Shown: positions 47,651 through 55,336 of the stretch, one piece after another | How positions within the stretch are numbered: the stretch's first letter is position 1 | Layout of the letters: every line of letters begins with the position of its first letter | From: Parageobacillus thermantarcticus | Lineage (GTDB): Bacteria > Bacillota > Bacilli > Bacillales > Anoxybacillaceae | Direction of reading: 5' to 3' | NCBI RefSeq assembly: GCF_900111865.1 | Contig: NZ_FOJS01000003.1 | Coordinates: forward strand, 62,001 to 126,000 | DNA: 64,000 nucleotides | Notes under the pieces: generated by a model | What the model was told of the DNA's origin: nothing | The model's input: the letters and a program-made list of their open reading frames with translations, nothing else | Database searches by the model: none | Translations under genes and position numbers: made by a program

Positions 47651-48311
47651 CGGATGCCGTTCCTTTCTGTTCAATCTGCTTCAATAGTTCTTTACGCTTC
47701 GTTGACAACTCCTGCATTTGTTTTGCGAACATCTCGCGAAACGCATCATGGCGATCGTCTGCCTGTTTCCGTTTCGCTGTCAAATAACCGCGCATACGGG
47801 CACTCCATTTACTCGGTTCCAACATTTGCTGCAATCGTTCATTATGCATCGCTAAAATTTCGTTTATTTCTTGCTCATCGTCGATTTCCCGCAATAATTG
47901 AATCGATTCGCCGACCCCAATCACAAGAATATGATTTCCTACTTTCACTAATTGGACCGAACGATTGGTGCCAACGCTTGTCCCGCCAAGATGTTCGATG
48001 ACTCCTTTTTTTCCGGAAAACAACTGGCCGCGACGATGGAGAAATTTTAGCAATCCGTAAATGAGCAAAAGTACAAACGCCGTTGCGCCAATGAGTTTGA
48101 TGACATCCCAAACGGAAAAAGGTGACCGTTGCTCATCTGCCGTTGGCGCAACTTCATTTTTATTTGCATTAGCCGGCTGCTCGCACAAGTCAGGATGCTT
48201 TAAGCATTCTTCCACGGTCGGCGATTGCTCCGCAAAAACAGGAAGCCCTGTTTGCGCAGCAATCGCGACAACGATGCATAAAAACAACGGAATGATTCGT
48301 AACTGTAGCAA
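47643..48311 (-). CDS. fliO: Flagellar biosynthesis protein FliO (FliZ in B. subtilis)
   Basis: Helps assemble the FliP ring. The 222-residue protein has a signal peptide (1-27, ending VFA), a short extracytoplasmic part with two Cys (36 and 43), one membrane helix (about 72-88), and a cytoplasmic FliO domain, then a long charged, helical tail. This large form is typical of Bacillus. The start is TTG at 48311 after AGGTGGAGCAAG. It overlaps fliP by eight bases. Confidence 0.88.
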   Translation of the reverse strand: MLQLRIIPLFLCIVVAIAAQTGLPVFAEQSPTVEECLKHPDLCEQPANANKNEVAPTADEQRSPFSVWDVIKLIGATAFVLLLIYGLLKFLHRRGQLFSGKKGVIEHLGGTSVGTNRSVQLVKVGNHILVIGVGESIQLLREIDDEQEINEILAMHNERLQQMLEPSKWSARMRGYLTAKRKQADDRHDAFREMFAKQMQELSTKRKELLKQIEQKGTASDE

Positions 48312-48332
48312 ACTTGCTCCACCTCTTGCGCT

Positions 48333-48692
48333 TTATCCAAGCGTTTTATTGATCGCTTCAATGACACGGTCAGCTTGGAACGGTTTGACGACAAAATCTT
48401 TTGCACCTGCTTGAATGGCGTCAATGACCATCGCCTGCTGCCCCATCGCCGAACACATAATGACTTTTGCATTGCTGTCAATTTTTTTAATTTCTTTCAA
48501 CGCGGTAATACCGTCCATCTCCGGCATCGTAATGTCCATCGTTACGATATCGGGACGAGTTTCTTTATACTTTTCAATCGCTTGCAAGCCATCGGCCGCT
48601 TCTGCTACTACTTCGTGCCCATTTTTTGTTAAAATGTCTTTAATCATCATTCTCATAAATGCAGCATCATCGACAACCAATATTCTTGCCAT
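48333..48692 (-). CDS. cheY: Chemotaxis response regulator CheY
   Basis: A 119-residue single receiver domain phosphorylated by CheA; CheY-P binds FliM/FliY at the switch. Visible residues are the acid pair Asp8-Asp9, phospho-Asp53 in VTMDITMP, Ser81 in MCSAMG and Lys103 in VVKPF. It lies between fliY and fliO, 22 bases from each, as in B. subtilis, and so is made with its phosphatase FliY. Confidence 0.97.
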   Translation of the reverse strand: MARILVVDDAAFMRMMIKDILTKNGHEVVAEAADGLQAIEKYKETRPDIVTMDITMPEMDGITALKEIKKIDSNAKVIMCSAMGQQAMVIDAIQAGAKDFVVKPFQADRVIEAINKTLG

Positions 48693-48714
48693 TGTCTATG
48701 AACCCCCTAAACGA

Positions 48715-49893
48715 TTATTTTAGCCTTTTTAAGCGATCGCTTTGGCTAATAATATCTGTAACGCGCACGCCAAAATTTTCATCAATCACAACAACTTCCC
48801 CTTTAGCAATAAGCTTATTGTTTACTAATATATCAACAGGTTCTCCGGCCAATTTGTCCAATTCGATAATCGAGCCTGAGGACAAATGTAAAATTTCTTG
48901 AACAGAACGTTTTGTACGGCCAAGTTCGACGGTAACTTGAAGCGGAACGTCAAGGAGAAGCGACAAGTTTTTTACTTCTGTATCCACCGGTGGAGACGGC
49001 TCAAATTCAGCAAAATCAGCCGACTGAATTTGTCGTTCTCCCACTCTAGCGTTCGTCCCAAAATGATTTGTCGTTTCACGCGCCTCCGTTTTGGAAGGTT
49101 CATAAGACGGCTGTGCACCGCTTGTTCCAGCCGTTACTGAAGATTGGGAGGCCGCCGCCTCTTGCGCAGCAGTTTCTTTTCCCGCTTCTGCCGCACTGTT
49201 GGAAGAATTTGTTTCGCCATTGGAATGAAGCAGCTGCTGCACAAGCTCTTTCGCAAAATCAATGGGCAATAGCTGCATAATGCTCAAATCAATTAAATCG
49301 CCAATTTTCAAACGAAAGGAAACTTTAATAAATATATCTTCGTTCGGCAAATATTCGATTCCTTTTTTTTCTTTTATGTCCAACAGGTGAACGGTCGGGG
49401 GAGAAATATCGACACGTTTGCCGAAAATGGTGGACATCGACGTCGCCGCTGACCCCATCATTTGGTTCATCGCTGCCTGCACAGCGCTTAATTGAATTTC
49501 TCCCAATTCGCCCGCTGTATTCGTCCCATCACCGCCCAGCATCAAGTCCGCGATAATAGCCGCGTCTTCTTGCTTAATGACAAGCAAATTCGTTCCTAAA
49601 AATCCATCCGTATAATTGACTTGAATCGCCACGTACGGCTGCGGAAATTCGCTGTCAACATTTTTTCGTTGAATGATCGAAACGCTTGGCGTCGTGATTT
49701 CGACTTTTTGATTTAACAGCACCGACAGCGCTGTTGCCGAACTTCCAAACGAAATGTTGCCAATTTCCCCTAGCGCGTCTTGCTCAAGCGGCGATAATAC
49801 TTCATCCAGCTGGGGAATATCGTCATTTTCATCTGTCCCGCGCAACAGCGCATCGATTTCATCTTGCGATAGCATCTCATCATTATTCATCAT
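48715..49893 (-). CDS. fliY: Flagellar switch phosphatase FliY
   Basis: A C-ring protein combining CheY-P phosphatase and FliN functions. The 392-residue protein has an N-terminal CheY-binding peptide (LSQDEIDALL, 8-17), a CheC-like domain (30-220), a Ser/Thr/Ala/Gln-rich linker (225-300) and a C-terminal SpoA/FliN domain (about 315-390). The first phosphatase motif is intact (DALGEIGN, Glu43/Asn46). In the second, SAVQAAMN, the position of the catalytic Glu is Ala140, although Asn143 remains; the codon is GCA. So only one of the two sites is expected to work. It overlaps fliM by 11 bases. Confidence 0.95.
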   Translation of the reverse strand: MMNNDEMLSQDEIDALLRGTDENDDIPQLDEVLSPLEQDALGEIGNISFGSSATALSVLLNQKVEITTPSVSIIQRKNVDSEFPQPYVAIQVNYTDGFLGTNLLVIKQEDAAIIADLMLGGDGTNTAGELGEIQLSAVQAAMNQMMGSAATSMSTIFGKRVDISPPTVHLLDIKEKKGIEYLPNEDIFIKVSFRLKIGDLIDLSIMQLLPIDFAKELVQQLLHSNGETNSSNSAAEAGKETAAQEAAASQSSVTAGTSGAQPSYEPSKTEARETTNHFGTNARVGERQIQSADFAEFEPSPPVDTEVKNLSLLLDVPLQVTVELGRTKRSVQEILHLSSGSIIELDKLAGEPVDILVNNKLIAKGEVVVIDENFGVRVTDIISQSDRLKRLK

Positions 49894-50887
49894 CGTAATT
49901 TTCTGCCCCCTTAAACGTATCTAAAATTTGTACCGCCAACCTTCTATTTTTTTTTCCTGGCTGACCAATAAATTTTGGAATGTTCCCGACTTTGATAAGA
50001 AGCGGCTGCTGAATAGATTGATCGAGTTCAATTACATCGCCGACTTCCAGCTGCAAAAAGTCTTGAATGGTAATGGTTGCTGTGCCAAGTTCAACTATAA
50101 TTGGAAGTTTGGCGAAGCGAATTCGCCGCTCAAGCGCTTCTGTTTCTTCCGGCGAACTCTCTTTTTTTTGCGCCTGCATCCAATAATGGACAGAAAGCTT
50201 TGGCATAACCGGCTCTAGCACAATATAAGGAATGCAAATATTCATCATTCCGCTCGTCTCGCCGATTTGTGTGTTCAGCGAAATCACGACAACCGTATCA
50301 TTCGGAGAGATCATTTGCAAAAACTGCGGATTTACTTCAAAATTTGTGAAAACAGGATCAATTTCCGCAACCGATTCCCATGCGTCGCGCAAATTGGAAA
50401 AAGCTTTATCAAACAAATTGGACATAATCCGCGTTTCAATTTCCGTTAAATTATCGACTTTGTTCACGCTCGTTCCGCTTCCGCCCATCACGCGATCAAG
50501 CATCGCATAGGCGACGTTTGGATTCACTTCCACTAATATATGCCCATTCAGCGGCGGAACTTCAAAAACGTTTAAAAACGTCAATTTCGGAAGGGAACGA
50601 ATAAACTCTTCATACGGTATTTGATCGGCCGACGCCACCGATATTTGCACGTATGTACGCAATTGCGCTGCAAAAAAAGTTGTCAACAATCTCGCCAAAT
50701 TTTCGTGAATGCGCGTTAAGCTGCGGATTTGATCTTTTGAAAAGCGGAGCGCCCGCTTAAAATCATACACTTTCACGCGTTTTCCTTCTTCTTCTTTTTT
50801 CAGCTCTTCCGCGCTTATTTCCCCCGTAGACAATGCGGCCAACAGCGCGTCGATTTCGCTTTGCGATAATACTTCGCCAGTCGTCAT
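49883..50887 (-). CDS. fliM: Flagellar motor switch protein FliM
   Basis: The C-ring protein that receives CheY-P and sets rotation direction. The 334-residue protein has the CheY-binding N-terminus LSQSEIDALLAAL (8-20), a CheC-like middle domain (about 45-230) without phosphatase residues, and a C-terminal SpoA/FliN-like domain (about 255-325). It starts 28 bases after fliL and overlaps fliY. Confidence 0.96.
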   Translation of the reverse strand: MTTGEVLSQSEIDALLAALSTGEISAEELKKEEEGKRVKVYDFKRALRFSKDQIRSLTRIHENLARLLTTFFAAQLRTYVQISVASADQIPYEEFIRSLPKLTFLNVFEVPPLNGHILVEVNPNVAYAMLDRVMGGSGTSVNKVDNLTEIETRIMSNLFDKAFSNLRDAWESVAEIDPVFTNFEVNPQFLQMISPNDTVVVISLNTQIGETSGMMNICIPYIVLEPVMPKLSVHYWMQAQKKESSPEETEALERRIRFAKLPIIVELGTATITIQDFLQLEVGDVIELDQSIQQPLLIKVGNIPKFIGQPGKKNRRLAVQILDTFKGAENYDDE

Positions 50888-50915
50888 GATCGTTGTTCCC
50901 TCCTAACGGTACAAA

Positions 50916-51344
50916 CTATTGGAGGACAAAGGAGGTAATGTATACTTGCTCCACTTTTCCATTTTGCATAATTTGATTAATTTGCTGTTTTAAACGCTCT
51001 TCAAAGGAAGTCATCCCTTTTTTTCCTTTAAAGCTTTCTGCTTTCATTTCAGAAAGTTCTTCGATAATAATATTTTTAATTTGAAAGTCGCGTTTTTCCG
51101 CTTCTTCTTTTCCTTCTTTACTATTTGTTTGAATCTTAAAGGAAATTTTCACATATCTTCCGTCTGCTAAATTCGTCGTGATTTCAGGGATGTCGATCGA
51201 ACTTTCCACAATTTCGTCAGCGCTTGGCGTGCTTTGCTCTTTTTCCCCTGTCAATTTCAGCACGGCAATTAACGCGATCGCACCGATAAGGGCGATAATA
51301 ACTAATAGGATTAGCATCGTTTTGATTAACCGATTACTTTTCAC
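50916..51344 (-). CDS. fliL: Flagellar basal body-associated protein FliL
   Basis: A 142-residue single-pass membrane protein that supports stator function around the motor. The membrane helix is at residues 8-29, followed by an extracytoplasmic stomatin-like domain. The start is GTG at 51344, six bases after AGGAGGATCAG, and it overlaps the end of swrD by 11 bases, coupling two genes that both act on stators. Low sequence conservation is normal for FliL. Confidence 0.93.
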   Translation of the reverse strand: MKSNRLIKTMLILLVIIALIGAIALIAVLKLTGEKEQSTPSADEIVESSIDIPEITTNLADGRYVKISFKIQTNSKEGKEEAEKRDFQIKNIIIEELSEMKAESFKGKKGMTSFEERLKQQINQIMQNGKVEQVYITSFVLQ

Positions 51345-51558
51345 TTTCTGATCCTCCTAAGCCTTCCGGTAAGCGCAGCACCGCAATTTGCCGGTAGAAG
51401 CCGCTTACCAATGCGGTGACCTCTTGCACTGATTCGCGTACGACAAATTTTTTTCCGTTTGTTAATGTAATCGTTGTATCCGGAAATGCTTCGACTTGTT
51501 CAATATAAATCGCATTTAATACAAACTTTTTTCCGTTTAGCCGCGTTAACGTAATCAT
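51334..51558 (-). CDS. swrD: SwrD/FlbD-family flagellar protein
   Basis: A 74-residue protein of the FlbD family beginning MITLTRLNGKKFVLNAIYIEQVEAFPDTTITL. In B. subtilis SwrD (YlzI) raises flagellar power and MotA/MotB levels; the mechanism is not settled. It sits between flgE and fliL as in relatives. The ATG at 51558 fits the family start. Its only ribosome-like sequence (AAAGGGGGGAGGG) lies more than 30 bases upstream, separated by an 11-bp hairpin that could bring it to nine bases from the AUG. A GTG at 51573 is a possible alternative start and lies in the hairpin. Confidence 0.9.
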   Translation of the reverse strand: MITLTRLNGKKFVLNAIYIEQVEAFPDTTITLTNGKKFVVRESVQEVTALVSGFYRQIAVLRLPEGLGGSESEK

Positions 51559-51567
51559 GGATGCGCA

Positions 51568-51592
51568 GGGCACTAGCCGGCGGCTAGTACCC
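51568..51592 (-). promoter_or_regulatory. Hairpin between ribosome site and start codon of swrD
   Basis: In RNA sense GGGUACUAGCC, loop GCC, GGCUAGUGCCC forms an 11-bp stem with a single U-G pair. Directly 5' is AAAGGGGGGA; directly 3' are nine bases and then the AUG. The stem starts 12 bases after the flgE stop. It has no U tract. Confidence 0.7.
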
Positions 51593-51603
51593 TCCCCCCT
51601 TTA

Positions 51604-52461
51604 CTATTTCTTCAAGTTAACAAGTTCTTGCAAAATTTCATCAGATGTTGTAATAATGCGCGTATTCGCCTGGAAGCCGCGCTGCGCAACGATCATTTCC
51701 GTAAACTCCTCCGCAAGATCGACGTTGGACATTTCCAGCGTGCCGGCGACAATCGTGCCGGTTCCATTAGTGCCAGGAGCGCCTGTCTGAGGGTTGCCAG
51801 AGTTAGCTGTCGGTCTGAAAAGGTTGTCCCCTACCTTTTCTAATCCTTCGTTATTAGCGAATTTTGCTAATTGGATTTTACCTGCGCTCCGTAAAGCCCC
51901 CGTTGAATCTACATAGCTTACAGTTCCATCTGAACCAATACTAACACTTTGCGCACTTTTAGGAATTCCGATGCGTCCGCTTGTACCAAGTAAATAGCGT
52001 CCGTCAGCACTGACAATATATCTAAAATCATTATCAAGATTAGTAGTATTATTAGGATTATCTCCAGCATCAAGATAAAAATTACCTGATCTTGTATATA
52101 ATAGATTTGTCAAATCATCTGGATTTGGTGTACTTCCATTTTTCTCTCCTAAGACAAAAAATCCGTCGCCAGAAATCGCCAAATCTAGCGGGCGCCCTGT
52201 CGGTTGCGTGCTTCCTTGCGTATGGACGGTATCAATGGCTGCCAGCTGCATTCCTAAACCAACTTGCTTCGGGTTTACTCCGCCACGATTTGCTGTCGGA
52301 CCGCTTGCCCCGGCGATTTGCTGGCTGACTAAATCTTTAAAAATCGTTCTTCCTTTTTTAAAGCCATACGTATTGACATTGGCGATGTTGTTTCCGATGA
52401 CATCCAACTTTGTTTGGAAGTTTTTCATCGCGCTAATTCCCGAATACATCGAACGAAGCAT
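51604..52461 (-). CDS. flgE: Flagellar hook protein FlgE (FlgG-like short form)
   Basis: The hook subunit; in B. subtilis the same locus was named flgG or flgE. The 285-residue protein has the rod/hook N-terminus MLRSMYSGISAMKNFQTKLDVIGNNIANVNTYGFKKGR split by the ANVNT motif, a central domain, and the C-terminal NVDLAEEFTEMIVAQRGFQANTRII helix. It is short compared with enteric FlgE but normal for this group. The stretch coding for residues about 108-147 is only about 28 percent GC, unlike its flanks, which may reflect recombination in the exposed domain. Confidence 0.93.
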   Translation of the reverse strand: MLRSMYSGISAMKNFQTKLDVIGNNIANVNTYGFKKGRTIFKDLVSQQIAGASGPTANRGGVNPKQVGLGMQLAAIDTVHTQGSTQPTGRPLDLAISGDGFFVLGEKNGSTPNPDDLTNLLYTRSGNFYLDAGDNPNNTTNLDNDFRYIVSADGRYLLGTSGRIGIPKSAQSVSIGSDGTVSYVDSTGALRSAGKIQLAKFANNEGLEKVGDNLFRPTANSGNPQTGAPGTNGTGTIVAGTLEMSNVDLAEEFTEMIVAQRGFQANTRIITTSDEILQELVNLKK

Positions 52462-52481
52462 TTCGATCCTCTCCCTTTCAT

Positions 52482-52907
52482 TTATTTGGATTCTACTTTT
52501 ATAACAAGGCTCGCATCGATTGTCACGCCATTATCCAACTCTAGAAAAATTTGATTATCTTTTTGCGACACCGACTTCACGATCCCGCTTTTTGTATCTC
52601 CTTCTTCTTGCCAATACACGTTTTTGCCGATCCATTCACTGTAGCGAAGCAGCGCTTGACTATTTTGCGTTTGCATCAACCGCTCGAACATGTTGGAAAT
52701 ATTGATCATTTGTTCTAGAGTAGAAAAATTCGCCATTTGTGCGATAAACTCTTTATCTTCCACCGGGTTTAACGGATCTTGGTTTTGCAATTGGACAAGC
52801 AAAATTTTCAAAAAATCGTCTTTTCCTAATATTTGGTTTCCAGTTTTTCGTTCGGGCGGCTTATAGTTTTCCAATAGCAAACTCGGATCAATTCCATTTG
52901 TTGTCAC
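52482..52907 (-). CDS. flgD: Hook cap / scaffolding protein FlgD
   Basis: Caps the growing hook and helps add FlgE. The 141-residue protein is the short Bacillus form with the conserved [21 protein letters not shown] stretch (residues 28-48, split across the DFLKIL helix) and the [13 protein letters not shown] motif; the large C-terminal domain of enteric FlgD is mostly absent. The start is GTG at 52907 after AGGAGGG. It begins 11 bases after fliK. Confidence 0.94.
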   Translation of the reverse strand: MTTNGIDPSLLLENYKPPERKTGNQILGKDDFLKILLVQLQNQDPLNPVEDKEFIAQMANFSTLEQMINISNMFERLMQTQNSQALLRYSEWIGKNVYWQEEGDTKSGIVKSVSQKDNQIFLELDNGVTIDASLVIKVESK

Positions 52908-52918
52908 AGCTTTCCCTC

Positions 52919-54244
52919 CTATGCTTCCACATCGATCATTTCTGTCATAAACTCGTCATGGAAAGATTGTTTTTTCGCTTTTTCTTCTTTTCGCTGCTGG
53001 CGCTCTTTTTGCTCATGTCCGCGTTCTTCTTGATAAAATGCAGGCATATAGCGGTCTTGCGCCAGCGCGTCCCATTTTTCCACCGTGATATTTTCCGTTG
53101 ATAAAACGTGATATAGCTGCGGCAAGTTTGCATCTAAAAGCTCTTTCGCTGAATCTGTCGATGCGATCAGCTTTGCCGTCAACGTCCCATGTTCGCGCGC
53201 AATTTTGACAGTCAATGTTCCTAAATGTTCAGGATAAAGGCGAATGACGAGTTGCGCATTTCCGTTTTGGAAACGGGTAAATCGCCCCGATTGGACAATA
53301 TTTGTTAATTGCTGGAGAAATGATTCATTGATTTTTGAGCCGGATAACGCCTTGTCAACAACAATAACTGGTTCGTTCTCTCGTGACATAACGATATTTT
53401 CGTTCGGCAACGGCACATTAAACAACGTCATGCCGCTATTTTTCTGTTTTTCTACGTTTTCGGCAGCCGCTGCATTGCTTAACGACGAAGCAAAGCTTTT
53501 ACTGAAAACGGATGGAGATGAAGGCAAAAACCGATTTTGCAACATCCGCTTTTCTGTTTTATTACTGTTGCTAGAAATTTCTGTGCTTTTTTCTTGTTCA
53601 TTCAATCTCGCCAACGTTTCTCGCAAAATCGTTTGGATATCAATCTGTTCTTTGCTTTCTTTCATTATACCTTTTTGCAATAAAGGATGTATATCAGCAT
53701 CAAGAAAAGAATATAAACGAGATGATGCATTGTTTATTTGTTCTATGAGCACGTCTTTGTCTATTTGCGTGATAAACTGGATAAACGCGTCGTTAGCAAA
53801 AAGGGAAAGCAAGCGTGACGACGATTCGCCGTTGATTGCATTGCTTATTTGTTCTATGAACATATCTTTGTCTATTTGCTTGATGAACCGTGCAATCGCT
53901 TCATTATTTGCAACAGCTTTCCCTATTGAATGGTTAGGAAAAATAGAAGAATCATCCATCTGATTCGCATCTTTCACGTTGTTCCATATGAAAAAGAGAA
54001 AAGGAAGCCATTCCTCTATCGCTATTTGACCGGTCGCATCTTTCTGCTGTTTCGCTGGCGCGGAAGAACTCTCATGAGAAACGAGAACGTTTCCTTCTTC
54101 ATTTTTTGTATTCGTTCCTATGATTGCTAGCAGCTGTTGGAACGGGCTTGTTTCTCCGTTTCCCGCCGCTGATTTCGCGGCCGCTTCCTTTGGCGGCCCT
54201 ACTATTTGTGGAACAAACGGTTGATAGCTAGTCCCTATTTTCAC
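52919..54244 (-). CDS. fliK: Flagellar hook-length control protein FliK
   Basis: The secreted molecular ruler that tells FlhB to switch substrate when the hook is complete. The 441-residue protein has an unstructured N-terminal half and the conserved C-terminal Flg_hook domain (about 305-400, [18 protein letters not shown]), ending in a very charged Gln/Glu/Lys tail. Residues 112-181 contain two tandem copies of a 37-residue unit built on FI-x-QIDKD-xx-IEQI-x-NA. The start is GTG at 54244, overlapping the stop of the ylxF gene by four bases. Confidence 0.93.
   Translation of the reverse strand: MKIGTSYQPFVPQIVGPPKEAAAKSAAGNGETSPFQQLLAIIGTNTKNEEGNVLVSHESSSAPAKQQKDATGQIAIEEWLPFLFFIWNNVKDANQMDDSSIFPNHSIGKAVANNEAIARFIKQIDKDMFIEQISNAINGESSSRLLSLFANDAFIQFITQIDKDVLIEQINNASSRLYSFLDADIHPLLQKGIMKESKEQIDIQTILRETLARLNEQEKSTEISSNSNKTEKRMLQNRFLPSSPSVFSKSFASSLSNAAAAENVEKQKNSGMTLFNVPLPNENIVMSRENEPVIVVDKALSGSKINESFLQQLTNIVQSGRFTRFQNGNAQLVIRLYPEHLGTLTVKIAREHGTLTAKLIASTDSAKELLDANLPQLYHVLSTENITVEKWDALAQDRYMPAFYQEERGHEQKERQQRKEEKAKKQSFHDEFMTEMIDVEA
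53702..53911 (-). repeat. Tandem in-frame duplication within fliK
   Basis: Two copies of a unit with a 111-bp (37-codon) period: the gcattg-ttatttgttctatga block recurs at 53727 and 53838 on the plus strand. Copy one codes for residues 112-149 and copy two for 150-181, which lacks about four residues. DNA identity is high across the first 50 bases, suggesting a fairly recent duplication. Confidence 0.8.
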
Positions 54245-54882
54245 CTTGCCGCCTCCTCAACGGATGAATTTTCTCTAGCGCGTTGTGCGAGCATCGATGT
54301 GTATTTTGCCGCATCATCAGGTGACATATTTTCTAAAATCGCCGCCGCTTTATCGCTGTTTAATGAAGATAAGATCGCCAACACTTCATCTTCAGGCATT
54401 TTGGCCAAAATCATTGCGGCGTTTTTCTCCGACATCGTTTCATACATGCGCGCAACGTCTTCCATCGTTGGCGTTTGTGCTTGCGCATTTGCTTCTCCTG
54501 CCGTTTCAGCAGCTGATAATTCCTCGCGTAAGCTGTTGACTTCTGTTTGTAGATCATTGACTTCCTGCTGCTTTGTGGCTAGTTCGTTTTCTAGTTTTTT
54601 GATTTCTTTCTGTTGCTTCTTAATAATTTCATTTTTCTTTTCGATCGTTTTTTCTAATTCTTTTTTCAATTCGTTTTTCGCTTCCTGCACGTCTATATAT
54701 TGCGAGACAATCGGAATGTCTTTGCTATGCTTTTCCACCGCGTCAAAAACGTTGATCCCGGCAATTGCCATAATGACAAGGGCTAACGTTGCCGCAAACA
54801 ACGTTGGAATGACGATAATAAACAAAAACCATTGGAGTCTGCTTCCTTTCTCTTCTCTCTCCATTTCTTGATTTTCTGCCAT
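54241..54882 (-). CDS. ylxF: YlxF / MotE-like flagellar protein with MgtE N domain
   Basis: A 213-residue protein with a short charged N-terminus, one membrane helix (about 17-40), a long coiled coil (about 65-125) and a C-terminal MgtE-N-type domain (about 140-195, MSEKNAAMILAKMPEDEVLAIL split by the KMP turn). This architecture matches YlxF of B. subtilis and the FlbB/MotE group, which are thought to support stator or export functions. The ATG at 54882 follows GGGGAG and lies four bases after the fliJ stop. The precise role is unknown. Confidence 0.88.
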   Translation of the reverse strand: MAENQEMEREEKGSRLQWFLFIIVIPTLFAATLALVIMAIAGINVFDAVEKHSKDIPIVSQYIDVQEAKNELKKELEKTIEKKNEIIKKQQKEIKKLENELATKQQEVNDLQTEVNSLREELSAAETAGEANAQAQTPTMEDVARMYETMSEKNAAMILAKMPEDEVLAILSSLNSDKAAAILENMSPDDAAKYTSMLAQRARENSSVEEAAR

Positions 54883-54886
54883 CTTT

Positions 54887-55330
54887 CTAATCTCCCCGAT
54901 GCACAAAACGTTGAATCGAAATTTCGTCCATCCATTTGTTTTCCGCCATTCTTTCCGCTTCGACAACAGCTTGCATATATTTTTCTTTTATTTTTTCAAA
55001 TTTTTTCACTTCTATATTAAGTTCGGTTAATTTTATTTGCTTGCGCTGCATTTGTTCCCTTGCTTGCATCACTAGAAGCTGATAATGGTGGATCGTCCGT
55101 TCGAGATTGGAAATAAACTGCTGGAAATGGCGAATTTCTTGAATCGGCAATCCTGCTTGAAGCTTTTGTTTATGCATTTCTTCATATTGTTCCTTTTGCT
55201 TAAGAAAGTGGTATAATTTTTCCGCCACTTCCTGAAAACGCTGCACAGCTTCGTTATATTCTCCCACTGCTTGCTTTTTCTCGTTTTCTTTCATTGTTAA
55301 AACTTTTTGCAGCTTAAACACGTATCCCAT
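54887..55330 (-). CDS. fliJ: Flagellar export chaperone/stalk protein FliJ
   Basis: A 147-residue, almost entirely helical coiled-coil protein that links the FliI ATPase ring to FlhA. It begins MGYVFKLQKVLTMKENEKKQAV, the typical FliJ N-terminus, and is rich in Gln, Glu and Lys throughout. It starts six bases after fliI. Confidence 0.93.
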   Translation of the reverse strand: MGYVFKLQKVLTMKENEKKQAVGEYNEAVQRFQEVAEKLYHFLKQKEQYEEMHKQKLQAGLPIQEIRHFQQFISNLERTIHHYQLLVMQAREQMQRKQIKLTELNIEVKKFEKIKEKYMQAVVEAERMAENKWMDEISIQRFVHRGD

Positions 55331-55336
55331 CGTTTT

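Noticed and set aside
53244-53963. Open frame of 239 codons on the plus strand within fliK
   Set aside because: It is antisense to fliK; the translation is Ser/Leu/Cys-rich with no family resemblance, and fliK is required for the operon order.
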